A stretch of DNA of 64,000 bases from Gemmatimonadota bacterium (GTDB lineage Bacteria > Gemmatimonadota > Gemmatimonadetes > Longimicrobiales > Gaopeijiaceae): NCBI GenBank assembly GCA_003248075.1, contig QJYK01000276.1:1-64000 (forward strand). Reading direction: 5' to 3'. The position numbers and the translations under genes are program-made. The notes under the pieces are model-generated. The model searched no databases. It saw only the letters and a list, made by a program, of their open reading frames with translations, and was not told the DNA's origin. Of the stretch, positions 10,698 to 19,696 are shown piece after piece (within the stretch, counting starts at the first letter, position 1; every line of letters starts with the position of its first letter).

Positions 10698-10726
10698 TTC
10701 CTACGCGTCACTCCGGTGACTACCTT
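10698..10726 (+). promoter_or_regulatory. Candidate promoter of the S6-S18 operon
   Basis: TTCCTA (10698-10703), 17-base spacer, TACCTT (10721-10726). The -35 is weak, but the -10 matches the TANCTT form seen at other gaps in this window. The predicted start near 10733 falls just before the first leader hairpin. Confidence 0.35.
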
Positions 10727-10734
10727 ACAAGGCT

Positions 10735-10828
10735 CACGACCTGGTCGTGACGACAATCATCCCGCTCCACCCCGGGGGCTCGCCGCAGCTGGGTCCCGCG
10801 CGTCGGTGGGGCCCGTGGACCACCGACG
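10735..10828 (+). promoter_or_regulatory. Structured leader of the S6-S18 gene
   Basis: Two hairpins lie in the 5' untranslated region. CACGACC-T-GGTCGTG (10735-10749) is a 15-base palindrome. CGTCGGTGG (10801-10809) pairs perfectly with CCACCGACG (10820-10828), ending just before the GAGGGA ribosome-binding site and followed by ACCGAGG. In many bacteria an rpsF leader RNA is bound by the S6:S18 complex to autoregulate; that motif uses a CCG near a hairpin. The position fits, but I cannot confirm the full consensus. Confidence 0.4.
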
Positions 10829-10843
10829 GACCGAGGGAGTCAC

Positions 10844-11467
10844 ATGCGGCTGTACGAGATCGTCTACATCCTCGATCCGGCGCTCGAAGAGGGCGCCGTG
10901 ACCTCGAAGCTGGAGAAGTTCCACGCGCTGGCCACTGCCAGCGGCGGTGAGGTCTCCGCGGTGGACCATTGGGGCAACAGACAGCTCGCCTACCCCATCG
11001 CCAGGCACAAGGCCGGCTACTACGTCGTCGCACAGTTCACGGCGGCAGCCGAGGCGCTTCCGGAGTTCGAGCGACTCCTGAAGCTCGACGACGAGGTTCT
11101 CCGATATCTGCTCGTGCTCAACGAGGGTGAACCCACCTCCGGGCAGTCGATCCTGGCCGAAATCACCCGCCCCGCCAGCGATCGCGAGGAGGACGAGGAC
11201 GAGGAGGAGGAAGAAGAAGAGGACGACGATTCGCCGCCCCAGTTCCAGGGGGGGCGCGGTCGGCGCCGTCGGATGGAGGGACCACCGATCCAGCTGCTCA
11301 ACTACAAGGACGTGAGCACGCTTTCTCGCTTCCTCACCGAGTCCGGGAAGATTCTCCCCAAGCGCACGACAAAGGTGTCTGCCGGGTTTCAGCGACAGCT
11401 CGGGTCGGCGGTGAAGAGGGCTCGATACCTGGCGTTGATCCCCTACACCAGGCGGTACGAGGGCTGA
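10844..11467 (+). CDS. rpsF-rpsR: Fused 30S ribosomal proteins S6 and S18
   Basis: One open frame encodes both proteins, which normally bind each other on the 30S platform. Residues 1-100 are S6 ([15 protein letters not shown], then [22 protein letters not shown]). Residues 115-129 are an almost pure Asp/Glu linker. Residues about 136-207 are S18: a basic lead ([11 protein letters not shown]), then [39 protein letters not shown]. The S18 part has no Cys, so it is the zinc-free type. Usual order is rpsF-ssb-rpsR-rplI; here ssb is absent and the two ends are joined. An internal ATG at 11273 (Met144), after a run of seven G, could give free S18 by internal initiation. The gene starts after GAGGGA-GTCAC. 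Confidence 0.9.
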   Translation: MRLYEIVYILDPALEEGAVTSKLEKFHALATASGGEVSAVDHWGNRQLAYPIARHKAGYYVVAQFTAAAEALPEFERLLKLDDEVLRYLLVLNEGEPTSGQSILAEITRPASDREEDEDEEEEEEEDDDSPPQFQGGRGRRRRMEGPPIQLLNYKDVSTLSRFLTESGKILPKRTTKVSAGFQRQLGSAVKRARYLALIPYTRRYEG

Positions 11468-11474
11468 AGCGTTC

Positions 11475-12428
11475 GTGAGCCTCGACGACGCCCGGGCCCC
11501 AGCGGCTCCCGCTCGTCCGAAGCGTGGTTGGCCGCGGGCCGCCGCGCTCTTCGGGCTGCTCCTCGTGACCTCGATCTTTCGGCCCGAGGTACTGGTGGGC
11601 GTTCCCTTCGTGTTTCTCGGAGGCGCTCTCGGCCTGCGACGCGTCAGCGTCTTCCTCCTGGCCGCCCTCGCCGTCGCCGTGGCCGCGGCCGGCGCAGCCC
11701 GTGACGGGCTTTGGTACATCGAGCGCGGTTGGGCCGTGCTGGTCGCGGGGTGCTTCGCGGCGCTGACCTTGAGGAGCCCGGCGACGGCCTTCAGCCGCCG
11801 AGCGCTGGGGGCCCTGGCAGCGGCAACCGCGTTGGTGGTACCGCTCTTCGTCACCCGACACGGCGCCTGGGGTGCGGTGGACGACGCGGTTCGGGATCAC
11901 ATGGTGGGGAGTGCTCGGTCGGCGCTCGACGCACTCACGCTGCTGCGGGGAGGTCAGGCGCTGCCCTCCACGGTCGTGACGGCCATCTACGAGACCGTGG
12001 AGACCCAGGCCTCGGTGTTCCCGGCGCTCCTCGGGATCTCGACCCTGTGTGGGCTCGGGGTCGCGTGGTGGCTCTATGTTCGTGTGGCCCTTGGAAGTGA
12101 CCAGGGCGTGGGCCCGCTCCGGGATTTCCGGTTCAACGACCACCTCGTCTGGCTCTTCATCGGCGGCGTTCTCCTGCTGGTGGGAGCATGGGGCGACGGG
12201 CTGCCCCGGGTGGGGGCGAACGCGGTGGTGTTCATGGGTGCCCTCTACGCCCTCCGCGGCGCGGCCGTCATCCTGTTCTTGAGCGGGGGCATGTCCCGTT
12301 TCGGCTACGCCCTGGTCGCGGTGGGGATGGTCTTCATGATGCCGTTCATCCTGGGAGGGGCTCTGGTGATCGGTCTCGGGGACACGTGGCTGGACGTTCG
12401 CGGCAAGGTCGGTTCCTTGGCCGCCTGA
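11475..12428 (+). CDS. YybS/DUF2232-like multi-pass membrane protein
   Basis: 317 residues with about eight hydrophobic segments, starting after a basic N-terminus (PARPKRGWPRAAALFGLLLV). Its place between the S18 coding region and rplI matches that of the YybS (DUF2232) family in Firmicutes and others, and the overall pattern agrees: a final block of TMs with LVAVGMVFMMPFILGGALVIGLGDTW. Function is unknown in the family. GTG at 11475 lies seven bases after the preceding stop, so it is in the ribosomal operon. Confidence 0.7.
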   Translation: MSLDDARAPAAPARPKRGWPRAAALFGLLLVTSIFRPEVLVGVPFVFLGGALGLRRVSVFLLAALAVAVAAAGAARDGLWYIERGWAVLVAGCFAALTLRSPATAFSRRALGALAAATALVVPLFVTRHGAWGAVDDAVRDHMVGSARSALDALTLLRGGQALPSTVVTAIYETVETQASVFPALLGISTLCGLGVAWWLYVRVALGSDQGVGPLRDFRFNDHLVWLFIGGVLLLVGAWGDGLPRVGANAVVFMGALYALRGAAVILFLSGGMSRFGYALVAVGMVFMMPFILGGALVIGLGDTWLDVRGKVGSLAA

Positions 12429-12444
12429 CGTAATCGGAGGAACG

Positions 12445-12900
12445 ATGAAGCTGATCCTTAAGAAGGCAGTGGAGAACCTGGGCGACGCCGGCGAGGTGGT
12501 GAACGTCAAGGCCGGGTACGGTCGGAACTACCTGATTCCCCAGGGCCTCGCCTACATCGCGAGTGAAGCGAACATTCGTCGGCTGGAGGAAGAGCGGAAG
12601 CGCGCTGAGGAACGTGCCCGCCGGGACTACCTCGAAGCCCGGCGGCGAGCGGCGCAGCTCGCGAACGCGGCCCTGACGTTCCATGCCCGAGCCGGCGAGG
12701 ACGGCAAGCTCTTCGGTTCGGTGACGAACGCGGACATCGCAGACCGCCTGAACCAGCAGGGTGGGCTGGACTTCGAGCTCGACAAGCGGGCGGTGGTCCT
12801 CGCCGAGCCCCTCAAGACGCTCGGCGACCACGAGGTGAGTGTGCACCTGCACGCCGAGGTGGACGTCGAGATCCGGGTCGCGATCGAGCGAGAGGATTAG
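12445..12900 (+). CDS. rplI: 50S ribosomal protein L9
   Basis: Binds 23S rRNA domain V and protrudes from the L1 side of the ribosome. The 151-residue protein has the N-terminal domain signature (MKLILKKAVENLGDAGEVV, GYGRNYLIPQGLA), the long connecting helix rich in Glu/Arg (about residues 45-75) and the C-terminal domain (GKLFGSVTNADIADRL). ATG at 12445 follows GGAGG. The stop codon overlaps the ribosome-binding site of rsfS. Confidence 0.97.
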   Translation: MKLILKKAVENLGDAGEVVNVKAGYGRNYLIPQGLAYIASEANIRRLEEERKRAEERARRDYLEARRRAAQLANAALTFHARAGEDGKLFGSVTNADIADRLNQQGGLDFELDKRAVVLAEPLKTLGDHEVSVHLHAEVDVEIRVAIERED

Positions 12901-12910
12901 GAGGACTGGC

Positions 12911-13288
12911 TTGTCGACGCGGAGTCTTTCGCCCGCCGAGGTTCCGGCTCCGGTGCTGGGCGCCGCACAGCTCTGCCTCGAGCGAAAGGCACACGGCGTC
13001 CTCGTCCTCGACCTCCGCGGTCTCTCGACCGCCACGGATTGGTTCGTGGTGGCCAGCGGGCGCTCCGACGTGCAGGTCAAGGCGATCGCCGATCACGTGC
13101 TCGAGATCTTGGCGAAGGACCAGGATCTGGAGCCTGGACACGTCGAGGGACAGCGTGGGGGGAGGTGGGTGCTGTTGGACTACATCGACTTCGTGGTGCA
13201 CGTGTTCCACCCGCACGCGCGGGATTTCTATCAGCTGGAGAACCTGTGGGGGGACGCGCCCCGCTGGGACCTGCCCGATGAAGAGTGA
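12911..13288 (+). CDS. rsfS: Ribosome silencing factor RsfS
   Basis: RsfS binds L14 and blocks subunit joining when nutrients are short. The 125-residue protein has the family core: DLRGLSTATDWFVVASGRSDVQVKAIADHV, GRWVLLDYIDFVVHVFHP and FYQLENLWGDAP. TTG at 12911 is taken as the start because AGGAGG (12899-12904) lies six bases before it and overlaps the rplI stop. The longer in-frame ATG at 12839 is inside rplI and adds unrelated sequence. Translation is probably coupled to rplI. Confidence 0.92.
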   Translation: MSTRSLSPAEVPAPVLGAAQLCLERKAHGVLVLDLRGLSTATDWFVVASGRSDVQVKAIADHVLEILAKDQDLEPGHVEGQRGGRWVLLDYIDFVVHVFHPHARDFYQLENLWGDAPRWDLPDEE

Positions 13289-13361
13289 CCCCACCTGCAC
13301 GCCCGCGCTGAATGGGCTCCGGACCCGCGGCGAAAGCGCCTCCTGGAGCCGCCGCCGAGGT

Positions 13362-13390
13362 TTGCTCCGGGGTGCCCGCTCGTCTAACTT
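13362..13390 (+). promoter_or_regulatory. Candidate promoter for the SPOR protein-smc unit
   Basis: TTGCTC (13362-13367), 17-base spacer, TAACTT (13385-13390). The -10 has the TANCTT shape seen elsewhere in the window. The predicted start near 13397 leaves a 100-base leader. The rest of the 208-base gap shows only short dyads. Confidence 0.4.
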
Positions 13391-13496
13391 GAAGCCCGAT
13401 CCGGCCGCCTGACTCGGGCGCGTTCCCGAGACGTCCGACCGGGGATGTCCGAGGACCGACGGCTCGGGTCGCACCGAATCCACCGACAGGACGTCC

Positions 13497-14969
13497 ATGA
13501 CCCTGCACATCCCTCCGTGGGCACCGTTCGACCCGGGCTCGCCGCCCGAGCCCCCGGGAGACGAGTCCGGGGCCGGAAGGGTGGTCGCGCTGGTGGCGTC
13601 GCGCAGCGCACTGGCGGCGGGGTGGACGGGCCACCTCGTTTCGGCGTTGGCCCGAGCCTGGAGCGCGTCGGGTCTGCGGATCGTGGTCGCCGACGCCGGG
13701 CTGGAGCACCCCACGCTCCAGGACGCCTTCGGCGTCGTGAACGAGGAAGGCCTCTCCGATGCGCTGCTGTGGGGGGCGTCGGTGCAGAAGGTGGCCCGTC
13801 CCCTCACGCAGGACGGGTTCTACGTGATCACGGCCGGAACCCCCGTACACGACCTCGCCCAACCCTTCACCTCCGACCGCTGGGTACAGCTCTGCTCGGG
13901 CTTCCGTGAGGCCGGCGTGACGCTGGTGACCCTGGTGCCCGAAAGTGCTCCGGGCTGGGACTCGGTCGTGTTCGCCGCCACGGATGTCTTCGTGCTCGCA
14001 GCGACGGGTGAGGACGTGGCGGTGCCGGCGACGTTGGCCGCCGGAAGGCTGAGGGGCGTGCTCGGAGTTGATGCCGCGTCGACGCCGACCTTAGCGGCGA
14101 CCCCCGACACGGACTCCTCGGAGGATCTGCAGAGCGGCGACGAATGGCCCAGCCAGAGCGAGGAGCCGCTGGTGTCGGACCCGCCGTCGAGCCCGTCGAG
14201 GCGTCCCGTTCCCGCACGGGTGGTGGACCGGGAGTTCGTGCCGTCGGCCAGGATGCGTCGGGGCGCCCCGCGACTGTTCGGGGGCAGGGTGCCGCGCTGG
14301 TGGCTGTGGGTCACGCTGGTCGTCCTGGCTGCCGCCGCCCTCGTGCTCGCTCGGTTCGGAGTCTTCAGTCGGAGCGTGCCCGAGGACCGGCAGCCGGCCT
14401 CGTCGGCGGAGCTGCAGGCCGCGCCCGCGACCGGCGGGGATTCGGAGGCCTCGTCACCAGCCGAATCGTCACCGGTACAGGGTTTTTCCATCGCGGTGGC
14501 GGCGTACGAGGGCGGGGCGGCGGCCATCCGGTTCGCGCAGAGGCTGGCGTCCCGCGTTCCGCCGCTGCAGGTGGAAGCTGTCCCGGTCGCTGTGGATGGC
14601 AAGGTCTTCCACAGGATCCTCGTCGGTCCGGCGACGGATATGGAGGACGCATCCCGCATCGCGGGGCGGGTGGCCCGGGTGCTGGGCGTCGACTCGACGG
14701 CCTGGGTCGTGCGGCCCACTGCCCGTGCCTTCCTTTTGGGCGAACGTGACGACCTCGAGGATGCCCGGCGAAGCGCGTCGACACTCGTCGACGCGGGATT
14801 TCCGGCGTACGTCCTCGCGGTGGACTTCAACGATGGGTCCACGCGCTATCGGGTCTACGTAGGCGCGTTCGCCGACGAGGCGGAAGCCGAACACCTCGCC
14901 GGCCTGCTCCGCGAGCGGGGCCTACCCACAGCAACTCTCACAGATAGAATCGGTCGCTTGCCCGAATGA
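13497..14969 (+). CDS. Degenerate MinD/CpsD-like domain, TM helix and two SPOR repeats
   Basis: 490 residues. Residues 28-190 follow the fold of MinD/CpsD P-loop ATPases: RIVVADAGLEHPTLQDAFGV mirrors the DADLRRP (Walker A') segment, EEGLSDALLWGAS and FYVITAGTPVHDLAQPF mirror the following strands. But the P-loop is lost: where GKTT should be, the sequence reads SRSALAAGWTGHLVSAL. A Ser/Pro/acidic linker leads to a TM helix (268-286), then two SPOR-type repeats (about 327-405 and 411-482). SPOR domains bind denuded peptidoglycan at division septa. The stop overlaps the smc ATG by four bases, so it is co-translated with SMC. I infer a septal, nucleotide-independent scaffold; no function is known. 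Confidence 0.75.
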   Translation: MTLHIPPWAPFDPGSPPEPPGDESGAGRVVALVASRSALAAGWTGHLVSALARAWSASGLRIVVADAGLEHPTLQDAFGVVNEEGLSDALLWGASVQKVARPLTQDGFYVITAGTPVHDLAQPFTSDRWVQLCSGFREAGVTLVTLVPESAPGWDSVVFAATDVFVLAATGEDVAVPATLAAGRLRGVLGVDAASTPTLAATPDTDSSEDLQSGDEWPSQSEEPLVSDPPSSPSRRPVPARVVDREFVPSARMRRGAPRLFGGRVPRWWLWVTLVVLAAAALVLARFGVFSRSVPEDRQPASSAELQAAPATGGDSEASSPAESSPVQGFSIAVAAYEGGAAAIRFAQRLASRVPPLQVEAVPVAVDGKVFHRILVGPATDMEDASRIAGRVARVLGVDSTAWVVRPTARAFLLGERDDLEDARRSASTLVDAGFPAYVLAVDFNDGSTRYRVYVGAFADEAEAEHLAGLLRERGLPTATLTDRIGRLPE

Positions 14970-17900
14970 AGCTCAGCGCCCTCCGCGTACACGGTTTCAA
15001 ATCCTTCGCCGACTCCACCACCATCGACTTCCACGACGGCATCACCGCCATCGTGGGTCCGAACGGGTGCGGCAAATCCAACATCGGGGACGCCATACGC
15101 TGGGTCCTCGGGGAACAGCGCCCCACCGCGATCCGTGGAGCCAAGATGGAGGAGGCCATCTTCCAGGGTACGGTGAACCGCCGACCGGTGAACCGGGGGT
15201 CCGTTTCGTTGCTCGTGAGCAACGAGGACGGCTCGCTACCGGTCCCGTTCGCGGAGGTCGAGATCGGACGGCAAGTGTTCCGGGACGGCGGCTCCGAGTA
15301 CACGATCAACCGGAGTCCGGTGCGGTTGAGGGACGTGGTGGACCTCTGCCGCGACACCGGGCTCGGCTCGAACGCCTACGCGATGATCGAAAACCGGATG
15401 ATCGACGCGATCCTGTCGGATCGGGCGGACGAGCGCCGGGGCCTGTTCGAGGAGGCCGCGGGCATCGGCAAGTACAAGGACCGACGCAAGGCGGCCACCC
15501 GGCGTCTCGAACGCGCCGAGCTCGACCTCCAGCGCCTCGAGGACGTCATCGCCGAGGTGCACACCAAGGTGCGCTCCCTCGCGCGGCAAAAGGGAAAAGC
15601 CGAGCGTTATCTCGAGTACCGCAAGCGACGTTTGGACCTCGAAGTCACGGTGGTTCGTCACCAGATCGAGACCCTTGCCGATCGGCTCGCGGGCGTGGAA
15701 CGACACCTGGAGGGCGATCAACGGAGCGGGGAGGGCATGCTGGCCGAGGTGGCCGCGGCGGAAGCCGCCTACGAAGCGCTTCGGCTGCAGCAGGTCGATG
15801 CCGAGAAGGAACGGGTCGCCGCCGCGGGAGCCCTGGACGCCGTGCGGGGCGAGCTGGTCCGCTGGGAGCGCGACCTGGCGGTCGCGGACGAGCGTGCCGC
15901 CTATGCCGAGCGTCGGTTGGCTCAGATCGAGGAGGAGCGGACCGAGGCCAGGGCACGAAGCGAGCGGTTGGGCAGGGATGCGGACGACCTCACCGCCGAT
16001 CGTGATCGTCTGGGCGCCGAGCTCGCCGAGCTGCGTTCGCTGTCCGAGGCCCGGCGCGCCGAGGTGCAGGCCGTTCGGGACCGATTGACCGCGGCGCGGG
16101 AGCGCCTCGAGCGCGCCGAAGCACGTGAGCGTGAGCTCGCTCGACGCGGGGCGCAGCTGGAGGGGGATGCCGACGCTTGCGACGCGCAGGCAGCGGAGCT
16201 CGAGCGTCGGCTCGATCGCCTGGCCGGCGAGGAGGACGAAGCGACCGAGCTTGTGTCGGACCTGACCGCACAGGGCGATCTGTTCTCCGGCCGGATCGAA
16301 GAGCTGACGCAGGCCGTGGAGCGTGCCAGGGCGGACGCCGCTCGTGCCGCGAACAAGATCAACGTCGTGCGCCGGGAGCTGGACGAGGTCCGCGCGAGGG
16401 AGTTGGAGGCGGTGGATCGGGCCTCCTCACTGGGGGCGCGTCGCTCGGCTCTGGAGCAGCTCGAGCGGGATCGTGAGGGAGTGGAGCCGGTGGTCCGGGC
16501 CGCCCTCGAGCTCGGGGACCGCGGCGTCCTGGGGACGCTATCCGATTTCGTGGTCGCCGCCGCCGAGGTGGCGCGCGCCGTGGAATCGTACCTCGGTCCC
16601 CTGGCCCGCGCATTGGTGGTGCGAGACGGAGATACGGTCGCTCGCCTGCGGGAGTGGTTCGACGGCTCGTGGTCGGGGGGCGGGGGACTGATCCTCCTGC
16701 CCCTGGACCGGGTTCCGGCGGGGTCGCCGGGTTCGACGGGCACGCTCCTGGATCAGGTGGAGGTGGCGGGGGAGGGGGCACCCTGGGTCCGCGCCCTGCT
16801 GCACGGCGTGGACCTGGTCGACGACGGCGCCCTCCAGTCCGGCGTGGGCGAACGGGTCGCCGTGTCCGGAGCGGTGGTTGAGCGCAGGGGCGTCGTGCGG
16901 CTGGGCAACCCGGTCGGCGCCACAGGGCTCCTGGAGCGGAGAGATTTCCTGCGCGAGGTCGTTCAGGCCCATGACGCCGCGCTCGAGGAGGCGAACGGAG
17001 TGCGCGAGCTCCGCGACGCCTCCTCCGCCGCTCTCCGCGCCGCCGAGGAGGTCGTCGAGCGGGCCAGGCTCGCGGTCCGCGAGGCGGAGGACAGCCATCG
17101 GCAGGCCATCGCAGAACTCCAGGCGCAGGTTGACCAGAGGACTCGTGCCGACCGGCACCGGGAGGAGCTGACGCGACAGGCCGAGGGAACGCGGGCCACG
17201 CGCGCACGCCTGATGAAGCGGGCCCGGGACGCGCGGCAGGAGCTCGCGGGGCTGCGCACCGAGGAAGACGGGCTGCACGAGGAGCGCAGCGCGGCCCGCG
17301 ATGCGGTGATGGCGGTCCAAGAGGAGTGGGAGACCGCGAGGGCGGAGGAGGCCCGCATGGCGGTGGACCTCGCGCGCATGGAGGGCGACGTGCGCCGTCT
17401 CGAGGAGCGCCTCGAGGGTCTGCTCAACGCGCGCGGCCAGGCGGGCGAGCGCCTGGCCCAGCTCGATGCGGAGCAAACGGAGCTTCTCGAAGGACGCGGG
17501 GAGGCGCGCCGCATCCGCGAAGAGGGGGAGCTGGCCACGGAGCGACTGTTCGAGGCGCGCACGGAAGCGGAGGTCGCCGTGCGGGCGAAGGACGAGGCCC
17601 TGAGCTCGATCGCCGAGCTGCTCGCCTCTGCGGAAAAGCGAGCGCGCGAGGCGCGCACCGCGGAGCGGGAGGCGTCCGATCACCGCCATGCCCTGGAGCT
17701 CGAGCGCCAGGAGCTCGCAGGGCGCATCGAGCGGATCCGTGAGCGGCTGGAAGGCGAGTGGGGACGACCGCTGGAGCGCCTTCTCCAGGACGCGGAGCCC
17801 GTGGAGGGAGACACGGAGACCCTCCAGGAGGAGCTGAAGGAGATCGTGATCGCGCTGGACCGCATCGGCCCGGTGAACATGCTGGCCGTGGAGGAGCACG

Positions 17901-18484
17901 AGGAAGAGAGCCAGCGACTCGAGTTCCTGTCTGCTCAGCGCGATGATCTGGTGACGGCGCGGAACGACCTGCGCAACGCGATCCGGGAGATCAACAAGAC
18001 CGCGACGGAGCTGTTCGAGTCCACGTTCGGCCGGATACGAGAGAACTTCCGCGCCACATTCCTGCGCCTCTTCGAGGGAGGTGAGGCGGACCTGTGGCTC
18101 CAGGACCCGGACGACCCGTTGGAGTCGCCCGTCGAGATCCACGCGTCGCCGCGCGGCAAGAAGACGCAGAGGATCGACCTGCTGTCCGGGGGAGAGCGGG
18201 CGCTGACCGCGCTGGCACTGCTGTTCGGGATCTACCTGGTGAAGCCCAGCCCGTTCTGCGTGCTCGACGAGGTGGATGCACCCCTCGACGAGAACAACAT
18301 CGGTCGGTTCATCAAGCTTCTTCAGGACTTCAAGAGCCAGACCCAATTCGTGGTGATCACGCACAACCCGCGCTCGATCGAGGCCGCCGACTGGATCTAC
18401 GGGGTCACGATGGAGGAGCCGGGGGTCAGCACGATCGTGGGTGTGCGCCTCGATGAGGCCCTGCAAGGCGCCGGCGCAGCCTGA
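14966..18484 (+). CDS. smc: Chromosome segregation protein SMC
   Basis: Condensin ATPase that organises and separates replicated chromosomes. The 1172-residue protein has the full layout: head with Walker A GPNGCGKSN (residues about 32-40), first coiled coil, hinge (about 510-660, starting VEPVVRAALELGDRGVLG), second coiled coil, and C-terminal head with the ABC signature LLSGGERALTALALLFGIYL and Walker B CVLDEVDAPLDENN. The coiled coils are very rich in Arg/Glu/Ala. ATG at 14966 overlaps the previous stop (ATGA). ScpA and ScpB are not in the window. Confidence 0.97.
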   Translation: MKLSALRVHGFKSFADSTTIDFHDGITAIVGPNGCGKSNIGDAIRWVLGEQRPTAIRGAKMEEAIFQGTVNRRPVNRGSVSLLVSNEDGSLPVPFAEVEIGRQVFRDGGSEYTINRSPVRLRDVVDLCRDTGLGSNAYAMIENRMIDAILSDRADERRGLFEEAAGIGKYKDRRKAATRRLERAELDLQRLEDVIAEVHTKVRSLARQKGKAERYLEYRKRRLDLEVTVVRHQIETLADRLAGVERHLEGDQRSGEGMLAEVAAAEAAYEALRLQQVDAEKERVAAAGALDAVRGELVRWERDLAVADERAAYAERRLAQIEEERTEARARSERLGRDADDLTADRDRLGAELAELRSLSEARRAEVQAVRDRLTAARERLERAEARERELARRGAQLEGDADACDAQAAELERRLDRLAGEEDEATELVSDLTAQGDLFSGRIEELTQAVERARADAARAANKINVVRRELDEVRARELEAVDRASSLGARRSALEQLERDREGVEPVVRAALELGDRGVLGTLSDFVVAAAEVARAVESYLGPLARALVVRDGDTVARLREWFDGSWSGGGGLILLPLDRVPAGSPGSTGTLLDQVEVAGEGAPWVRALLHGVDLVDDGALQSGVGERVAVSGAVVERRGVVRLGNPVGATGLLERRDFLREVVQAHDAALEEANGVRELRDASSAALRAAEEVVERARLAVREAEDSHRQAIAELQAQVDQRTRADRHREELTRQAEGTRATRARLMKRARDARQELAGLRTEEDGLHEERSAARDAVMAVQEEWETARAEEARMAVDLARMEGDVRRLEERLEGLLNARGQAGERLAQLDAEQTELLEGRGEARRIREEGELATERLFEARTEAEVAVRAKDEALSSIAELLASAEKRAREARTAEREASDHRHALELERQELAGRIERIRERLEGEWGRPLERLLQDAEPVEGDTETLQEELKEIVIALDRIGPVNMLAVEEHEEESQRLEFLSAQRDDLVTARNDLRNAIREINKTATELFESTFGRIRENFRATFLRLFEGGEADLWLQDPDDPLESPVEIHASPRGKKTQRIDLLSGGERALTALALLFGIYLVKPSPFCVLDEVDAPLDENNIGRFIKLLQDFKSQTQFVVITHNPRSIEAADWIYGVTMEEPGVSTIVGVRLDEALQGAGAA

Positions 18485-18522
18485 GGCAACGGGCGACCTC
18501 ACTCGTGGGGGCTTGGCGGGCG

Positions 18523-18551
18523 TGGCCGGTGATCGACGGCCTGCTTACAAT
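18523..18551 (+). promoter_or_regulatory. Weak candidate promoter before aroF
   Basis: TACAAT (18546-18551) is a good -10; the hexamer 17 bases upstream, TGGCCG, is a poor -35. Predicted start near 18558, 35 bases before the aroF ATG. Confidence 0.3.
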
Positions 18552-18592
18552 TACGGGCTGATCGGACTCCTGGAAGACGAGCCGCGGGACCC

Positions 18593-19639
18593 ATGCTCAT
18601 CGTCATGAAGCACAATGCCGCACCGGAGCAGATCGAGGTCGTGGTGCGCACGATTCGTGAGATGGGTTACGACGCTCGCCCCATTCCTGGGGGCCAACGG
18701 ACGGCGGTGGGCCTGATCGGCAACGACGGACGCGTCGATTCGGCCCGGATCGAGGGCCTCGAGGGGGTGCTCGAGGTGATTCCGGTCACGCAGCCCTACA
18801 AGCAGGTGTCACGGGAGTGGCGCGAGGACGATACGATCGTGCGTCTTCCCAACGGCACGACGGTGGGGGGCTCGGAGGTGGCCGTGATGGCCGGTCCTTG
18901 TGCAGTCGAGGGCGAGTCGCAGATCCTCGACATCGCCCACCAGCTCCGGGAGATGGGCGCCACCGTCCTCCGCGGGGGCGCCTTCAAGCCGCGCACGTCG
19001 CCCTACTCGTTCCAGGGACTCGGCCTCGAGGGGCTCGAGCTCCTGGCCCGCGCGCGGGAAGCGACCGGGCTGGCCGTGGTCACGGAGGCGTTGGATGCGG
19101 ACACCGCGACCGCGGTGGCCGAGTATGCGGACATCGTACAGATCGGCGCCCGGAACATGCAGAACTACCCCCTGCTCCGTCGCGCTGGCCAGCTGGGCAA
19201 GCCCGTGCTACTGAAGCGTGGCATGTCGGCCACCATCGACGAGCTCCTCCTGGCGGCCGAATACGTGCTGGCCGAAGGGAACGACGACGTGATCCTCTGC
19301 GAGCGTGGAGTACGTGGGTTCGACACCCACACACGCAACATCCTCGACCTGACGGCCATCCCGGTCGTGCAGGCGCTGTCCCACCTGCCCATCATCGCCG
19401 ACCCGAGCCACGGAACGGGGGTCCGCAGCAAGGTCACGCCCATGGCGCGGGCGGCGGTCGCGGCGGGTGCCGATGGCATCATCGTCGAGGTCCACCAGGA
19501 CCCGCCACGTGCCGCCTCGGACGGTGCTCAATCCCTGTATCCGGCGCAATTCGCCGAGCTCATGGCGCAGATCCGAACCATCGCGCGCTCGATCGGCCGC
19601 GAGCTCTCGGCACCCCTCTCCGAGGTGGGCATCCGCTGA
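18593..19639 (+). CDS. aroF: 3-deoxy-7-phosphoheptulonate synthase
   Basis: First step of the shikimate pathway: condenses phosphoenolpyruvate and erythrose 4-phosphate. The 348-residue protein is the type I-beta form with an N-terminal ferredoxin-like regulatory domain (residues 1-70, [18 protein letters not shown]) and the TIM-barrel catalytic domain. Motifs: [58 protein letters not shown], and DPSHGTGVR. Related enzymes are inhibited by aromatic amino acids or chorismate-derived ligands through the N-terminal domain. It stands alone rather than in an aro cluster. Confidence 0.95.
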   Translation: MLIVMKHNAAPEQIEVVVRTIREMGYDARPIPGGQRTAVGLIGNDGRVDSARIEGLEGVLEVIPVTQPYKQVSREWREDDTIVRLPNGTTVGGSEVAVMAGPCAVEGESQILDIAHQLREMGATVLRGGAFKPRTSPYSFQGLGLEGLELLARAREATGLAVVTEALDADTATAVAEYADIVQIGARNMQNYPLLRRAGQLGKPVLLKRGMSATIDELLLAAEYVLAEGNDDVILCERGVRGFDTHTRNILDLTAIPVVQALSHLPIIADPSHGTGVRSKVTPMARAAVAAGADGIIVEVHQDPPRAASDGAQSLYPAQFAELMAQIRTIARSIGRELSAPLSEVGIR

Positions 19640-19696
19640 CCCGCTGACGTCCCGGAGCGCAATCGCTCGGCCCGGGGCGAGGCCCCAACGTCCATC

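Noticed and set aside
12839-12910. Longer start for rsfS at ATG 12839
   Set aside because: Inside rplI, gives non-conserved sequence, whereas TTG 12911 has AGGAGG six bases upstream.
16538-18502. 654-codon antisense frame over smc
   Set aside because: Long only because the coiled-coil codons of smc avoid stops on the opposite strand.
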